A stretch of DNA of 64,000 nt, taken from the NCBI GenBank assembly GCA_020829485.1, contig JAIVFU010000027.1, positions 13,488 through 77,487 on the forward strand. The letters are read 5' to 3'. Shown piece after piece: positions 28,869 to 37,526 of the stretch (positions within the stretch are counted from its first letter, which is position 1; each line of letters opens with the position of its first letter). The stretch comes from Nostoc sp. CHAB 5834 (lineage in GTDB: Bacteria > Cyanobacteriota > Cyanobacteriia > Cyanobacteriales > Nostocaceae). Below the pieces are notes generated by a model that did not search any database, was not told the origin of the DNA, and saw only the letters and a program-made list of their open reading frames with translations. The position numbers were made by a program, and so were the translations under genes.

Positions 28869-29336
28869 CTAATTGGAAAAAAGTACACGAGGCCAGTCAT
28901 TTTGAGGTACTGTCTGATCCATCTGTTGCCTACCTGGGCCACTTATATGATAACTACCATGTGTTTTTCGAGACACAGATATGTGTTGGCCAGCAATACC
29001 AGCATTTTTGTCCAATATACTCCAAAGCCTTTTCTGAGAGATGCAACAGATACCGTCTTTATGACAGATAAATGCCAAAAATACTGAAATAGCGTCGTAT
29101 TTACTATGCAGGGTATCCAAGGCTAATTCTTCTTGACTACTGAAGGTAAAAGACCATGCAGATTTGGGTTTTTTAGAAACCTTAAAGAGAATGGCCGATT
29201 TACTAATCTCAGTTTCAACTAGATAAATGGATGAATGTATCGAAGATGCATGAGTTATTGTAAGGCGCTCTCCATGATCAATTAGCCGCAAAAACGCAGC
29301 GCCATGAAGGAATTCCTGATCATTGATCATTGTCAA
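28869..29336 (-). CDS. Unknown 155-aa protein paired with the Z1 ATPase
   Basis: 155 aa, soluble, no signal or membrane segment. I do not recognise it. The sequence alternates short strands: AAFLRLIDHG, SSIYLVETEISKSAILFKVS, AWSFTFSSQEELALDTL, then VFLAFICHKDGICCISQKRL. This is compatible with a small alpha/beta nuclease-like fold; the VETEISKSAILFKVS stretch has acidic and Lys residues on neighbouring strands, but a PD-(D/E)XK assignment would be a guess. Its stop codon lies 10 bases before the ATG of the Z1 gene, so the two are almost surely one operon. Confidence 0.75.
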   Translation of the reverse strand: MTMINDQEFLHGAAFLRLIDHGERLTITHASSIHSSIYLVETEISKSAILFKVSKKPKSAWSFTFSSQEELALDTLHSKYDAISVFLAFICHKDGICCISQKRLWSILDKNAGIAGQHISVSRKTHGSYHISGPGRQQMDQTVPQNDWPRVLFSN

Positions 29337-29422
29337 ATCTGGGCAAAGTCAAGGGAGATGTATAGGTTATGGCTAATCAGTACTAAGATAATCGCTCTTG
29401 GTTAGCGATCGCACTAAATCTG

Positions 29423-30394
29423 TTAAACCAATAACATAGCATTCCGCGATCGCTTCACTGCTGTTTGCAATTCCCCCGACAACCAGCTATCAAATTGCGG
29501 ATAAATTGGCGATCGCGCCACCAATTCCCACCCCGCAGGTTGTAAAATTTCTCTTAATGCCTGTTCCTGAACATGAGGATAATCGGGATTCACTTCATCT
29601 TTTGGCCCAATTCCACCCAAATCTCGCGCACCAGCTTCGATACAAGCGAGTAACCAGCAGTCATCTTTAACTAAATTGGGCGGAATTTGAATAGTAATAT
29701 CTGGCGGTAAAATCTGACGCGCCCTAAAAATTACTTCTGGTAATTGATGAGGGTTAAAAGGTGGTGCATCAAAGGTTTGCTGATGTCCTGGACTATGAGG
29801 TTGCAGAATAACTTCTTGAATGTGATGGTAACGTTGGTGCATATCAGATATAGCTGTCAATGTTTCCCACCAATCATTTACAGTTTCCCCAATTCCTAAC
29901 AGCAACCCAGTTGTAAAGGGAATCTGCAACTCTCCCGCCCATTGCAATTGTTGTAAACGAACTTCTGGTAATTTACTTGGTGCGTGTCGATGTACACTAT
30001 TTAACAATGTTGGCGTTAACTGTTCCAACATCAGCCCCATCGAAACATTTACCTGCTTGAGCTTTTGCATTTCCTCAAAACTTAATGGCCCCGCATTGGT
30101 ATGCGGTAAAAACCCCATTGAAAGCGCTAATTCACACAAATCATAAATCCGCCTAAACCACGCTTGACGCATTGCCGAATGGGGATGTACTTCACCGCTA
30201 AGTATAAGTATTTCACAGACTTTTTCATTTTGAAGTGGTTTTAAAATACTTTCTGCATCTGAAACACTCATCCAGGGACTTTTACCCGGTTCGCTGCGAA
30301 AGTTGCAGTAACTACAGCGATTAAAGCACTCGTAAGTAGGAACGATTGTATAAGCAGGGCTATAAGTGACAAGACGAGAATTATTAATTGGCAT
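29423..30394 (-). CDS. cofG: FO synthase subunit CofG (radical SAM)
   Basis: 323 aa. A radical SAM TIM-barrel with the 4Fe-4S motif CFNRCSYCNF near residue 23 (CxxxCxxC), the ILSGEVHP strand, the HTNAGPLS segment, QLTPTLLNSVHRHAPSK and the C-terminal GARDLGGIGPKDEVNPDYPH. Together with CofH it makes 7,8-didemethyl-8-hydroxy-5-deazariboflavin, the F420/photolyase chromophore. CofH is not nearby. In cyanobacteria this product is the antenna pigment of DNA photolyases. Length is normal. Confidence 0.92.
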   Translation of the reverse strand: MPINNSRLVTYSPAYTIVPTYECFNRCSYCNFRSEPGKSPWMSVSDAESILKPLQNEKVCEILILSGEVHPHSAMRQAWFRRIYDLCELALSMGFLPHTNAGPLSFEEMQKLKQVNVSMGLMLEQLTPTLLNSVHRHAPSKLPEVRLQQLQWAGELQIPFTTGLLLGIGETVNDWWETLTAISDMHQRYHHIQEVILQPHSPGHQQTFDAPPFNPHQLPEVIFRARQILPPDITIQIPPNLVKDDCWLLACIEAGARDLGGIGPKDEVNPDYPHVQEQALREILQPAGWELVARSPIYPQFDSWLSGELQTAVKRSRNAMLLV

Positions 30395-30480
30395 AAGTAG
30401 GATAATCTAAAAGAATGTCTTGCTCAAACTATATAGATTACCGTGCGACTTTTGTTGCCATAATATTAGATAAACAATAA

Positions 30481-31242
30481 CTATTTTGCTTTGTAAATTT
30501 CTGGTAACTGCCACCAACAAACATTGGGATATTGGTGATGTTCTTCGTGGTAGCCAAAATGATAGCATGTGATAAATGACCACCAAATAGGACGGCTAAT
30601 TGTTTTAGCACAATGAGGCTGTACATAACCTCCCATTGGTTCACTATGAGGTAAAAAAGTCCCGAAATAGAATAATTGTAATGAACTTAAAAGCGAAGGT
30701 AGCACCCAAAAGTAAGTTAGATTATCACTTGGTATATGGAGTATGTATTTAGCAAAGTTATAAATAATACTCAATGCAATTATTTGTCCCCAACTCCAGT
30801 AACCTTTCATAAAATGAAAATACCAAGCAAATAAATTTTGGTGTTTCCCGTTATGAAAATCCGGGTCTATTTTACTTGCAGGATTGTGGTGGTGTAACCA
30901 ATGTTTTTTAAGTAGTTTTTGATATGGTAAAAGACCATAAAGAGATAGGGTTAATGTTCCAATAAAATGATTAATCTTGGGATTCTGGGGAAATACTACG
31001 CCATGCATAGCATCATGAGATGTAATAAATAATCCCGTATATAAAAATGTTTGCCATAGGAGAACAGGCAATAACATCCAAAATTTCAGCTTGGAGATGT
31101 CAAGTGAAAGTAATATACTCAGGCTAATAACCCATGCGCTAACAATGACAATAGCAATGAAAAGCCCTTTAAACTGAAATTTATTTCTCACTACTGGAGT
31201 CAGTGTTGTTTGATGACTGGGTGGTTGTTCTAACTGGATCAC
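30481..31242 (-). CDS. crtW: Beta-carotene ketolase CrtW-type desaturase
   Basis: 253 aa from GTG at 31242, which has GGCGGAG 7 bases upstream; the frame extends 20 codons further to an ATG that would add an unusual Phe/Trp-rich segment. Membrane di-iron enzyme with the His boxes HDAMHG, HWLHHH and HEEHHQYP, and three or four hydrophobic segments. The sequence closely follows Nostoc CrtW (LWQTFLYTGLFITSHDAMHG, PSLLSSLQLFYFGTFLPH, WWSFITCYHFGYHEEHH). It adds 4-keto groups to beta-carotene to give echinenone/canthaxanthin. The 5-residue GSKIDPDFHNG-like loop is also conserved. Confidence 0.9.
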   Translation of the reverse strand: MIQLEQPPSHQTTLTPVVRNKFQFKGLFIAIVIVSAWVISLSILLSLDISKLKFWMLLPVLLWQTFLYTGLFITSHDAMHGVVFPQNPKINHFIGTLTLSLYGLLPYQKLLKKHWLHHHNPASKIDPDFHNGKHQNLFAWYFHFMKGYWSWGQIIALSIIYNFAKYILHIPSDNLTYFWVLPSLLSSLQLFYFGTFLPHSEPMGGYVQPHCAKTISRPIWWSFITCYHFGYHEEHHQYPNVCWWQLPEIYKAK

Positions 31243-32036
31243 GCTTTTACTCCGCCTAGCATTCAGGTGAAAATTCCAAAAATATAGCCATGATAAAAAC
31301 AACTAACCGGGAAATTCTGTTAGTGGTCAATTTTTTGCACTGGACAATGCCAATGCTCAAAAATATGTATAAATATTAAGATACTTTAACTAGTATTACA
31401 CAAGCAACTGCTATTCTAAAAACTGTTTTCGGTTGAAAGGTTGGGTGATACAAGTAATAACACTGAATAACTTAGTATTTAGTATAACTAGTGTCTTTTT
31501 TTGATCCTTTACAAAGATGGTCAATAATTAGCGGGGAGTTTAGGAGATTAGGTGAAGTACGTCTTGCACTACGCTATAACCGTTGAGATCCTAAAGTAGG
31601 TAAGCTAGAAAACCGATCATAGCAAAGCGATCGCTCCAAAGTTCAGGCTGAGGAGTCAGCACAAGTTCAGCAGCGTTGCAATTTTTGTCATTGTATGCAG
31701 TTCAGTTTGATTCCTAATATAAAGTCCCCTTATTAAGTTAAGTTAAGTTCAGAAGCTAATTACATCCTTCATATTACTTAACTTACCCATTTTGCGCTAT
31801 CTGTCTCTAGTTTCAATGTAGAAACAACTCTAAAGCATGAGATTTTAAGGACTTTAGGAAATATTTATCTAACAAGAGTTCAATAATAGCTTCTAAGCTG
31901 TTCCACAAATAACCTTGCATAATTAGGACGAATTTCTCACAAGCTTTGTATCACTTGTTTCCTGGTTTGATAAAGTGGGTTTTGCGGCAAGGGTTGAAGA
32001 ATCAGGATAATTAATTTTTGCTACCAGCACATTCTG
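31243..32036. other. Long intergenic region upstream of crtW
   Basis: About 790 bases with no convincing frame on either strand. It includes a HIP1-containing stretch near 31625 and the short direct repeat AGTTAAGTTAAGTTAAGTTC near 31735. It presumably carries the crtW promoter. Confidence 0.4.
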
Positions 32037-32486
32037 CTATTGCGACTCACATTCTCGTTTAGTCACATAGTGGCGATAGCGAAACATAGCTTCTAGTTGT
32101 ACTTGCACTAACCAACCACTGACAAATTCAACTGTACCTCCACCAGGCATAGAGAAGGAAATAGCATCAGTCAGCCTAGTTTTGCCAGCTTCCGGTTCAA
32201 ATTCATGTTGATGTACCCAAGATTCAAAGGGGCCAGATATCTGTTCGTCGGTAAATAGGCGATATTTTTCACATTCAGTATGACGGGCTAACCAAGTTAA
32301 GGGTAATGGGCCGAGAAACAGGCGAAATTCTGTAATAGCGCCCACGTTTAGCCCCCCCTCACGACGAACCACTTGGACTGGCTGCCAAGGTGGGTTTAGC
32401 AGTTGCAAAATATCTGCCCTTTCGTGAAATTTCCAAACTACTTCTGGTGAGGCATTAATTACTGAGGAATGTTTAAAGTGCAGCAT
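32037..32486 (-). CDS. SRPBCC-family (START-like) protein
   Basis: 149 aa, one START/SRPBCC lipid- or ligand-binding fold: SSVINASPEVVWKFHERADI at the N-terminus, a central beta-sheet with ITEFRLFLGPLPLTWLARH, and a C-terminal helix VQVQLEAMFRYRHYV. Cyanobacterial relatives are annotated as 'cyclase/dehydrase' but have no proven reaction. It is last in a three-gene minus-strand operon with 19 bases to the CPXCG gene. Confidence 0.85.
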   Translation of the reverse strand: MLHFKHSSVINASPEVVWKFHERADILQLLNPPWQPVQVVRREGGLNVGAITEFRLFLGPLPLTWLARHTECEKYRLFTDEQISGPFESWVHQHEFEPEAGKTRLTDAISFSMPGGGTVEFVSGWLVQVQLEAMFRYRHYVTKRECESQ

Positions 32487-32505
32487 GGAAAGAAAAACCT
32501 AAAAT

Positions 32506-32694
32506 TCAGCTTTCGGATTCGGTATCAATCTCGATATCTAGGGTATCTTCATCAACCCGCACATACAAAATATTTGGGTTACAGCAAACTTGACAATCTT
32601 CAACATAAGATTGCTGTCCTCCAGCACTCAAATCAATAAAAGTTAAGTTCGGTTCGCCGCAATAGGCGCAGTAATACTCGGCTGTGTTTTGCAT
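32506..32694 (-). CDS. CPXCG-motif cysteine-rich small protein
   Basis: 62 aa from the ATG (TTG one codon earlier is also open). Two Cys pairs, CAYCG near the N-terminus and CQVCC mid-protein, form a probable zinc ribbon; the C-terminus is strongly acidic (DEDTLDIEIDTESES). This is the CPXCG family of unknown role. It lies between the radical SAM gene (11 bases) and the SRPBCC gene (19 bases), so it is co-transcribed with both. Confidence 0.88.
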   Translation of the reverse strand: MQNTAEYYCAYCGEPNLTFIDLSAGGQQSYVEDCQVCCNPNILYVRVDEDTLDIEIDTESES

Positions 32695-32705
32695 CAAGTT
32701 TTCAG

Positions 32706-34352
32706 CTAGGAATTCAATGGCTGTAGTTCTTTGGGGGATGGATTAATATAACTTTTAGCTTCAGCCAAATGCTTTAGTAGTGTAGACTGTGGCAGAGGCC
32801 CTTGCAAGTGGCTCCAGGGTAATACTTGTTCTGTTGACCATTCGGCGTGGACGTAGAAATCTAAATCGGGGATTTGTCCTTTGAGTTGTTTAAAAGCACG
32901 TTTGTAGCTACCCAAGGAGTCGCCAAAGTCACGAGTAAGTTGCAGGAGTTGGGACACTCTGCGATCGCCTCTCGACAACAAAGCTTGTATAATCGACCAA
33001 TTATAGCTTTCTGGACGAAATTCTATCCCCTGTGGTTTTAGCTGTTTTTGCAAAAACTGCAACCGCTTTTCTGCTTGCCGATTCACTCCAAACCATTGAA
33101 ACGGTGTGTGTGCTTTGGGTACAAAGGTGCTGCATCCGTATGTTAACCGCAATCCCGGCGCAGCTTTTTTGATATTACGCATCATCACCACGGTTTGTTC
33201 TAAATCTTCTACTTCTTCACCGGGAATTCCTGCCATTCCGTAGAGTTTCAAGCTTTTTAATCCGCCAGCTTTGGCATTTACCGCCGCTTGGATAATTTCG
33301 TCGTTATGCAGCTTTTTGTTGATGATTTGCCGGATTTTCTCGGAACCACTCTCTACTGCAATGGTAAGCGATCGCGTGTCTCGTTTTGTCAAAGTTTCTG
33401 CTAGCTGCACTGTTACGGTATTGGTTCGTACTGAGGCAATACTGAGACGGACATCATCGTACTTTGGTTGACTAATATAGTCCAGCAAAGTCTCAAATTC
33501 TGGGTGTTGTGTAACAGAAGCTCCTAATAATCCTAACCTGTTTGTGACTTCTAAACCTTTTGCGATCGCTGGAATTAATGAACTTTCAAGACTGGCTGTT
33601 CTAAAAGGCAGTGTGAGATAACTTGCCAAACAAAAGCGGCACATTTCTGGACAACTTCTCACCACTTCCACCATGTAAATATTTTCCCAGGCGGCTTTTT
33701 CGGTAACTACAGTCGATGCAGATAGCGTATTTCCCCGATAAGTTTGCTTTTGCACCACTGCGGGAATTTCGGGAGAAATTGGATTAATTGACTTTACCGC
33801 ACCATCTATGCTGTGATATTCGACTTCATACAAACTGGGTACATAAATTCCTGGGACTTGTGCAAGTCTTTTTAGTTGAGTTTGTCTTGAGGCATTTCTT
33901 ACTTCTTTGTACGCCTCAATGAAATTTCCCAGGAGGTTTTCGCCATCCCCCAGTAAAATTACATCAAAAAAAGCTGCAAAAGGTTCGGGATTCGCTGTGA
34001 GAACGGGCCCACCACCAAAAATTATCGGATGAGAATCATCACGAGAAGTTGCCAAAATAGGAATTTCTAAAGATTCCAGCAAATTTAAAATATTCACATA
34101 ATCCAGTTCCCAGGAAATCGAAAATCCTACAATTTCCGGCGTTCTGGGGAGTTGTTCGTGAGTATCTGTAAACAGGCGACTCACCTGCACATCATCACGC
34201 ATAGCCAAGGTTGCCCAAACTACCTGATAGCCGAGGCTAGTGATACCTACGCTGTACTCATTGGGAAAGGCGAAGATGATGGGGATAGCGTTGGTATCTG
34301 GGTTAGCGGGGGTGAAAAGGAGGCGTTCAGAGGTAAATACAGATGATGTCAC
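32706..34352 (-). CDS. B12-binding-type radical SAM protein
   Basis: 548 aa from GTG. The N-terminal 150 residues form a B12-binding-like Rossmann domain (GFSISWELDYVNILNLLES, IIFGGGPVLTANPEPFA). The radical SAM core follows, with the cluster motif CPEMCRFC at about residue 235, then ESGSEKIRQIINKKL and a C-terminal domain of uncharacterised kind. It belongs to the TIGR03960-like 'B12-binding radical SAM' proteins; substrate unknown. First gene of the operon with the CPXCG and SRPBCC genes. The GTG start follows the upstream stop closely and lacks a strong ribosome site. Confidence 0.88.
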   Translation of the reverse strand: MTSSVFTSERLLFTPANPDTNAIPIIFAFPNEYSVGITSLGYQVVWATLAMRDDVQVSRLFTDTHEQLPRTPEIVGFSISWELDYVNILNLLESLEIPILATSRDDSHPIIFGGGPVLTANPEPFAAFFDVILLGDGENLLGNFIEAYKEVRNASRQTQLKRLAQVPGIYVPSLYEVEYHSIDGAVKSINPISPEIPAVVQKQTYRGNTLSASTVVTEKAAWENIYMVEVVRSCPEMCRFCLASYLTLPFRTASLESSLIPAIAKGLEVTNRLGLLGASVTQHPEFETLLDYISQPKYDDVRLSIASVRTNTVTVQLAETLTKRDTRSLTIAVESGSEKIRQIINKKLHNDEIIQAAVNAKAGGLKSLKLYGMAGIPGEEVEDLEQTVVMMRNIKKAAPGLRLTYGCSTFVPKAHTPFQWFGVNRQAEKRLQFLQKQLKPQGIEFRPESYNWSIIQALLSRGDRRVSQLLQLTRDFGDSLGSYKRAFKQLKGQIPDLDFYVHAEWSTEQVLPWSHLQGPLPQSTLLKHLAEAKSYINPSPKELQPLNS

Positions 34353-34375
34353 AGGTGTTTTTTAGGGGTGTTTGA

Positions 34376-34609
34376 ATAATGGAGTCTCATAGAATTCGTG
34401 CCTACATAGGCAAAAACCACTTTTTCTTCTCTTTTCTACGAGATGCTACGCTAACGTAGGTTTTCACGGTATCTGGAAAACCTCTCTCTAAATCTCTCTC
34501 GTAAGAGGAGAGAGACTTTGAATTTTCCTAGGGGGTTAGGTGTTTCGTTTTAGTCTGCGTAGGCTGACGAGAGTTTGTCTAGCCGCGATGTATAGTCGCC
34601 AGCGTTTCT
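34376..34609. other. Intergenic region with repeat remnants
   Basis: Contains the palindromes CTCTCTCGTAAGAGGAGAGAG (near 34490-34515) and CTACGAGATGCTACGCTAACG (34436-34456), both of types seen at other sites in the window (49275-49310, 44430-44460). No coding frame. Confidence 0.45.
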
Positions 34610-34870
34610 TTATCTATATTTAATTTTAAGCCATAGAATTATCAAGTTAAATAACAATGTCACGCTATTAGCAAGAATAATTGGCAAGGCTTGTAAATAA
34701 ATTCCGTAGATTAGCCACAAAAAAACTCCAATTATGAATGTAACTAGCGTCACCATAGAAACATCTTTTGCTGATTTGGTCTGCCAGGTTTTAAACATCT
34801 GTGGCAAAAAAGAGATTGTGGTTATTGTGGCAGCCGCTAATCCTAGAATTGTCAGAAAATCCATTGCCAT
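34610..34870 (-). CDS. SemiSWEET sugar transporter (PQ-loop, MtN3-like)
   Basis: 86 aa with three membrane helices and the PQ motif ISFLPQMFKTWQTKSAKDVS in helix 1, followed by LWLIYGIYLQALPIILAN. This is the single-triple-helix-bundle unit that dimerises to form bacterial SemiSWEETs, which let sugars cross the inner membrane along their gradient. Start MAMDF; an internal ATG two codons later is also possible. Monocistronic. Confidence 0.9.
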   Translation of the reverse strand: MAMDFLTILGLAAATITTISFLPQMFKTWQTKSAKDVSMVTLVTFIIGVFLWLIYGIYLQALPIILANSVTLLFNLIILWLKIKYR

Positions 34871-34989
34871 GCAAACCTATAAAATAAAGTTTTCATTGGT
34901 TAAACAACTTATAAATTGATTTTTACAATACTGTTTTAATGTCTTCGATTTTACATTGTAACGCGAGGTAGAAAGTGGAAAAATAAAAA

Positions 34990-35014
34990 GGTAAAAGAGT
35001 TTAACTCTTTTACC
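34990..35014 (-). terminator. Perfect 11-bp stem hairpin
   Basis: GGTAAAAGAGT / ACTCTTTTACC around a 3-base loop, 27 bases past the stop of the minus-strand fragment at 35042-35359. It probably works as a terminator, possibly for both directions. Confidence 0.65.
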
Positions 35015-35041
35015 TAATCAGTAAAGGATATGTGATTGACA

Positions 35042-35359
35042 CTAACGAAACCTGTGAATTAATTCTTCACGGGATAACTGCAACAGTAAAGGCGTAAACT
35101 CTTCTGGTGATAACGTTAATAAAGGTTCAATAATTGCTTGAAGCTCATTATCTATTTCAGCAAAGCGAACTTTGAGCAAGTTTTCCACCACCAAGCGTTC
35201 TCCCTGCTGAATTCCTGTTTGGAGTCCCCGTTGTTCACCTTCTTGTATCGCCTGTTCTCGATCTTGTTGGTAAAGTGGTGCTAATCGCATAAGTAATTCC
35301 CTATCTTCCTCGTCTTGATTTTGAGTGACTTGTAAGTTTTTTTGCAAGTTGTACAGCAA
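35042..35359 (-). pseudogene. C-terminal fragment of an Rpn/PD-(D/E)XK nuclease-family protein (DUF4351)
   Basis: 105 aa. The QAIQEGEQRGLQTGIQQGE segment followed by a DUF4351-like tail (VENLLKVRFAEIDNELQ ... LLLQLSREELIHRF) is the usual C-terminus of Rpn-type recombination-promoting nucleases / putative transposases of cyanobacteria. The nuclease domain (about 200 residues) that should precede it is missing: upstream is only about 40 bases before the next gene. The fragment therefore looks like a leftover of a deletion or an insertion. Confidence 0.7.
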
Positions 35360-35400
35360 TTCTAACGCTGCTTTTCACGAATGATTTAGGATTGCTATAG

Positions 35401-37251
35401 TTACGATTTTTTGAGAAAAGACTTAGCCCACGAGTATCGTTGTGAATCTTTTTTCAGCAGATACTCTATTACTTCCCGACGCTTGTTTTCATCCTTAGTG
35501 TTTTTCACTACTCGCTTGATTTCAGAATCCATATCTCTAGGATTAGCCCCACGTTTGATTGCTTCTTGAAACCAATATTCACCATCTGAAAATTGATGCC
35601 GTTCAAAACAAATAGCTCCCATTAATGTATAAGGGTGATGGCTTTTTGGTTGATGCTCAATAGCTTGACGAGCGCAATTTTCTGCTTTATCTAGTTTTTC
35701 AATATCTCGAAAGGCTCCACCTCTGCTAGTTAGTAAAGCTGACTTGAGTTTATTTTCTTTGATTTTGTCGAATTTCAAATTATTTGTCAGTTGCAATGCC
35801 TGTTCTGGTTCATCTGCTTTACGCCAATGGCTACTAGCATTTGCTAAGTTCCATTTGTTCTCAGTGCGCTGAAACTCCTGCTCATAGAAATTTGCTTCAA
35901 TTGTGTGGTAAGCAATCAAAATCTTACCAGAGAATAATTTAGTCTCTTGATACTGAGGCTCTTTTTGCCATCGAGAATAACTATATGTTGATTGAGGCAC
36001 TTTAATTTTAGTCTCTTGAAGCCAAGCAAACTCTGTTGCTTCAAGTCGCTCTTTTAACTCAATTTTTTGCAAAATTGTGTATAAAAGACTAGTGTGTGAT
36101 TTATCTTGATAGCCTAAAACATCATATTTTAATTTCAAAGCTGCAAAGTGCTTTTGTTGAGCGAGAACAATGATATCTTCACGTCTATTATTTTTCAGCC
36201 ACTCAATTTGTGACTCATCAAGTAGTTCTCCTGAATCTATCTTAGATTTTAGGGTAGAGGTGTATTTTTCATTTGCAATTTCTATAATCTCAGTCAGCTT
36301 GCGTTTTTTGAGAAAGTTAATATCCTGTTCACCTAGCTGATTGGACAACTCAAGCCTTTTGAGAATTTTATACAGGTGACTCTTAGGCGTTGAATCCTGA
36401 TACTCAGTTGCTTTATACTTAGCTTTCAAGGCAGCAAATTCTCGTGTTTGTTCCAATTCTTGAGCAATGGCAATTGTTTCGCTAAGTCCTTGCTGTTCTA
36501 GCCAGCTAATTTCTGAATCACTCAAATTATTTTTTGCGTCAATGTTTTGCAGTATTAGATATAGTGGACTGGATAATGATAAGTCTGAGTGTGTATTCGC
36601 TTGATATTTATCTCGTAAATGAGCAAAGTGAGTTTCTTTTACTGACTCTTGTTGTTGAAAAATTTCTGCTGTTTCAAAGAGTTCGTTATTGATCAGCCAA
36701 TTATATTCACAATTACTTAAACATTCTATCAAATCTAACTTTTTTAGTATTTGATATAGCTTACTCTCAGGATATGAGTCTTGATATTGAGTAGCTTTGT
36801 ATTTAGATTTAAGTTGAGTAAATCGGTTTACCTCTTGAGCAATTTTATTCGTCTCATCTAAACCGTTTGCTCTAAGCCATTTAACATCTGAATCAGTGAC
36901 TAAATTTCCTGATTCAAGTTTCAAAAGTATGAAATACAGATGACTAGATTGCCAAGAAAGATCATGCTTTGTAGCTTTGTACTTAGATTGTAATTTGGAG
37001 AATTCAAATTCTAGATTCCCGAATTCTTGGAATCTATGTTGCTGCTCTTGCTTGATAGCTTTTAAAGTCTCAACAAGCTCACACTCTTTCAACCAATTAA
37101 ATTCTAAGTGACTGAGTTCAATTCCTAAGTCAACTTTTCGTAGTATGAGATACAGCAGGCTAGCGGGTGATGAATCTTGATATTTAGTTGCTTGGTATTT
37201 TGACTTTAGGCTAGTAAAGTGTTTTAACCGATTTTGATAATCTTTATCCAT
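35401..37251 (-). CDS. Protein of six ~65-residue novel-type repeats plus a TPR-like C-terminus
   Basis: 616 aa, no signal peptide or membrane helix. Residues 1-430 contain six copies of a unit of about 60-70 residues with the pattern F-x-x-L-K-x-K-Y-K-A-T-x-Y-Q-D-S, then S-x-L-Y-x-I-L-x-K-L-D/E, L-x-x-x-E-x-x-W-L, L-x-E-T-x-x-I-A-Q. Copies start near residues 11, 78, 143, 208, 272 and 366; a half unit lacking the KYKAT part lies near 335. Residues 440-616 form a TPR-like helical region (ALQLTNNLKF ... HPYTLMGAICFERHQFSDGEYWF). I know no named family for the repeat. It is divergent from the 16-TPR gene at 37527. Confidence 0.8.
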   Translation of the reverse strand: MDKDYQNRLKHFTSLKSKYQATKYQDSSPASLLYLILRKVDLGIELSHLEFNWLKECELVETLKAIKQEQQHRFQEFGNLEFEFSKLQSKYKATKHDLSWQSSHLYFILLKLESGNLVTDSDVKWLRANGLDETNKIAQEVNRFTQLKSKYKATQYQDSYPESKLYQILKKLDLIECLSNCEYNWLINNELFETAEIFQQQESVKETHFAHLRDKYQANTHSDLSLSSPLYLILQNIDAKNNLSDSEISWLEQQGLSETIAIAQELEQTREFAALKAKYKATEYQDSTPKSHLYKILKRLELSNQLGEQDINFLKKRKLTEIIEIANEKYTSTLKSKIDSGELLDESQIEWLKNNRREDIIVLAQQKHFAALKLKYDVLGYQDKSHTSLLYTILQKIELKERLEATEFAWLQETKIKVPQSTYSYSRWQKEPQYQETKLFSGKILIAYHTIEANFYEQEFQRTENKWNLANASSHWRKADEPEQALQLTNNLKFDKIKENKLKSALLTSRGGAFRDIEKLDKAENCARQAIEHQPKSHHPYTLMGAICFERHQFSDGEYWFQEAIKRGANPRDMDSEIKRVVKNTKDENKRREVIEYLLKKDSQRYSWAKSFLKKS

Positions 37252-37526
37252 ATTGCTAGCAGATGCGATCGCACTTAGTTAAATGTGTTATCCGCTACTA
37301 TAGCAATAGCAGTACAAAACGGCGAGTCAGACACCCACCGTTCTTGTTTGCGGTGCTTGGTGCTGTTTAAGTTGCCTGAAATACGTTGCCCTGATCTAGG
37401 CTAAGAGAAAATCAGGAATTAAAATCTTAGCAAGAGGCACAATAGTAGCTGGAACGATTTTCAAAACATATCGTTAAAAATCCCGTTGCCTGAAAGCTAG
37501 GGAATGTCGAAATCCAAAAAAATTAT
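37252..37526. other. Divergent promoter region
   Basis: 275 bases between the 616-aa repeat protein and the TPR protein, which point away from each other. A HIP1 site lies at about 37268; nothing else stands out. Confidence 0.35.
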
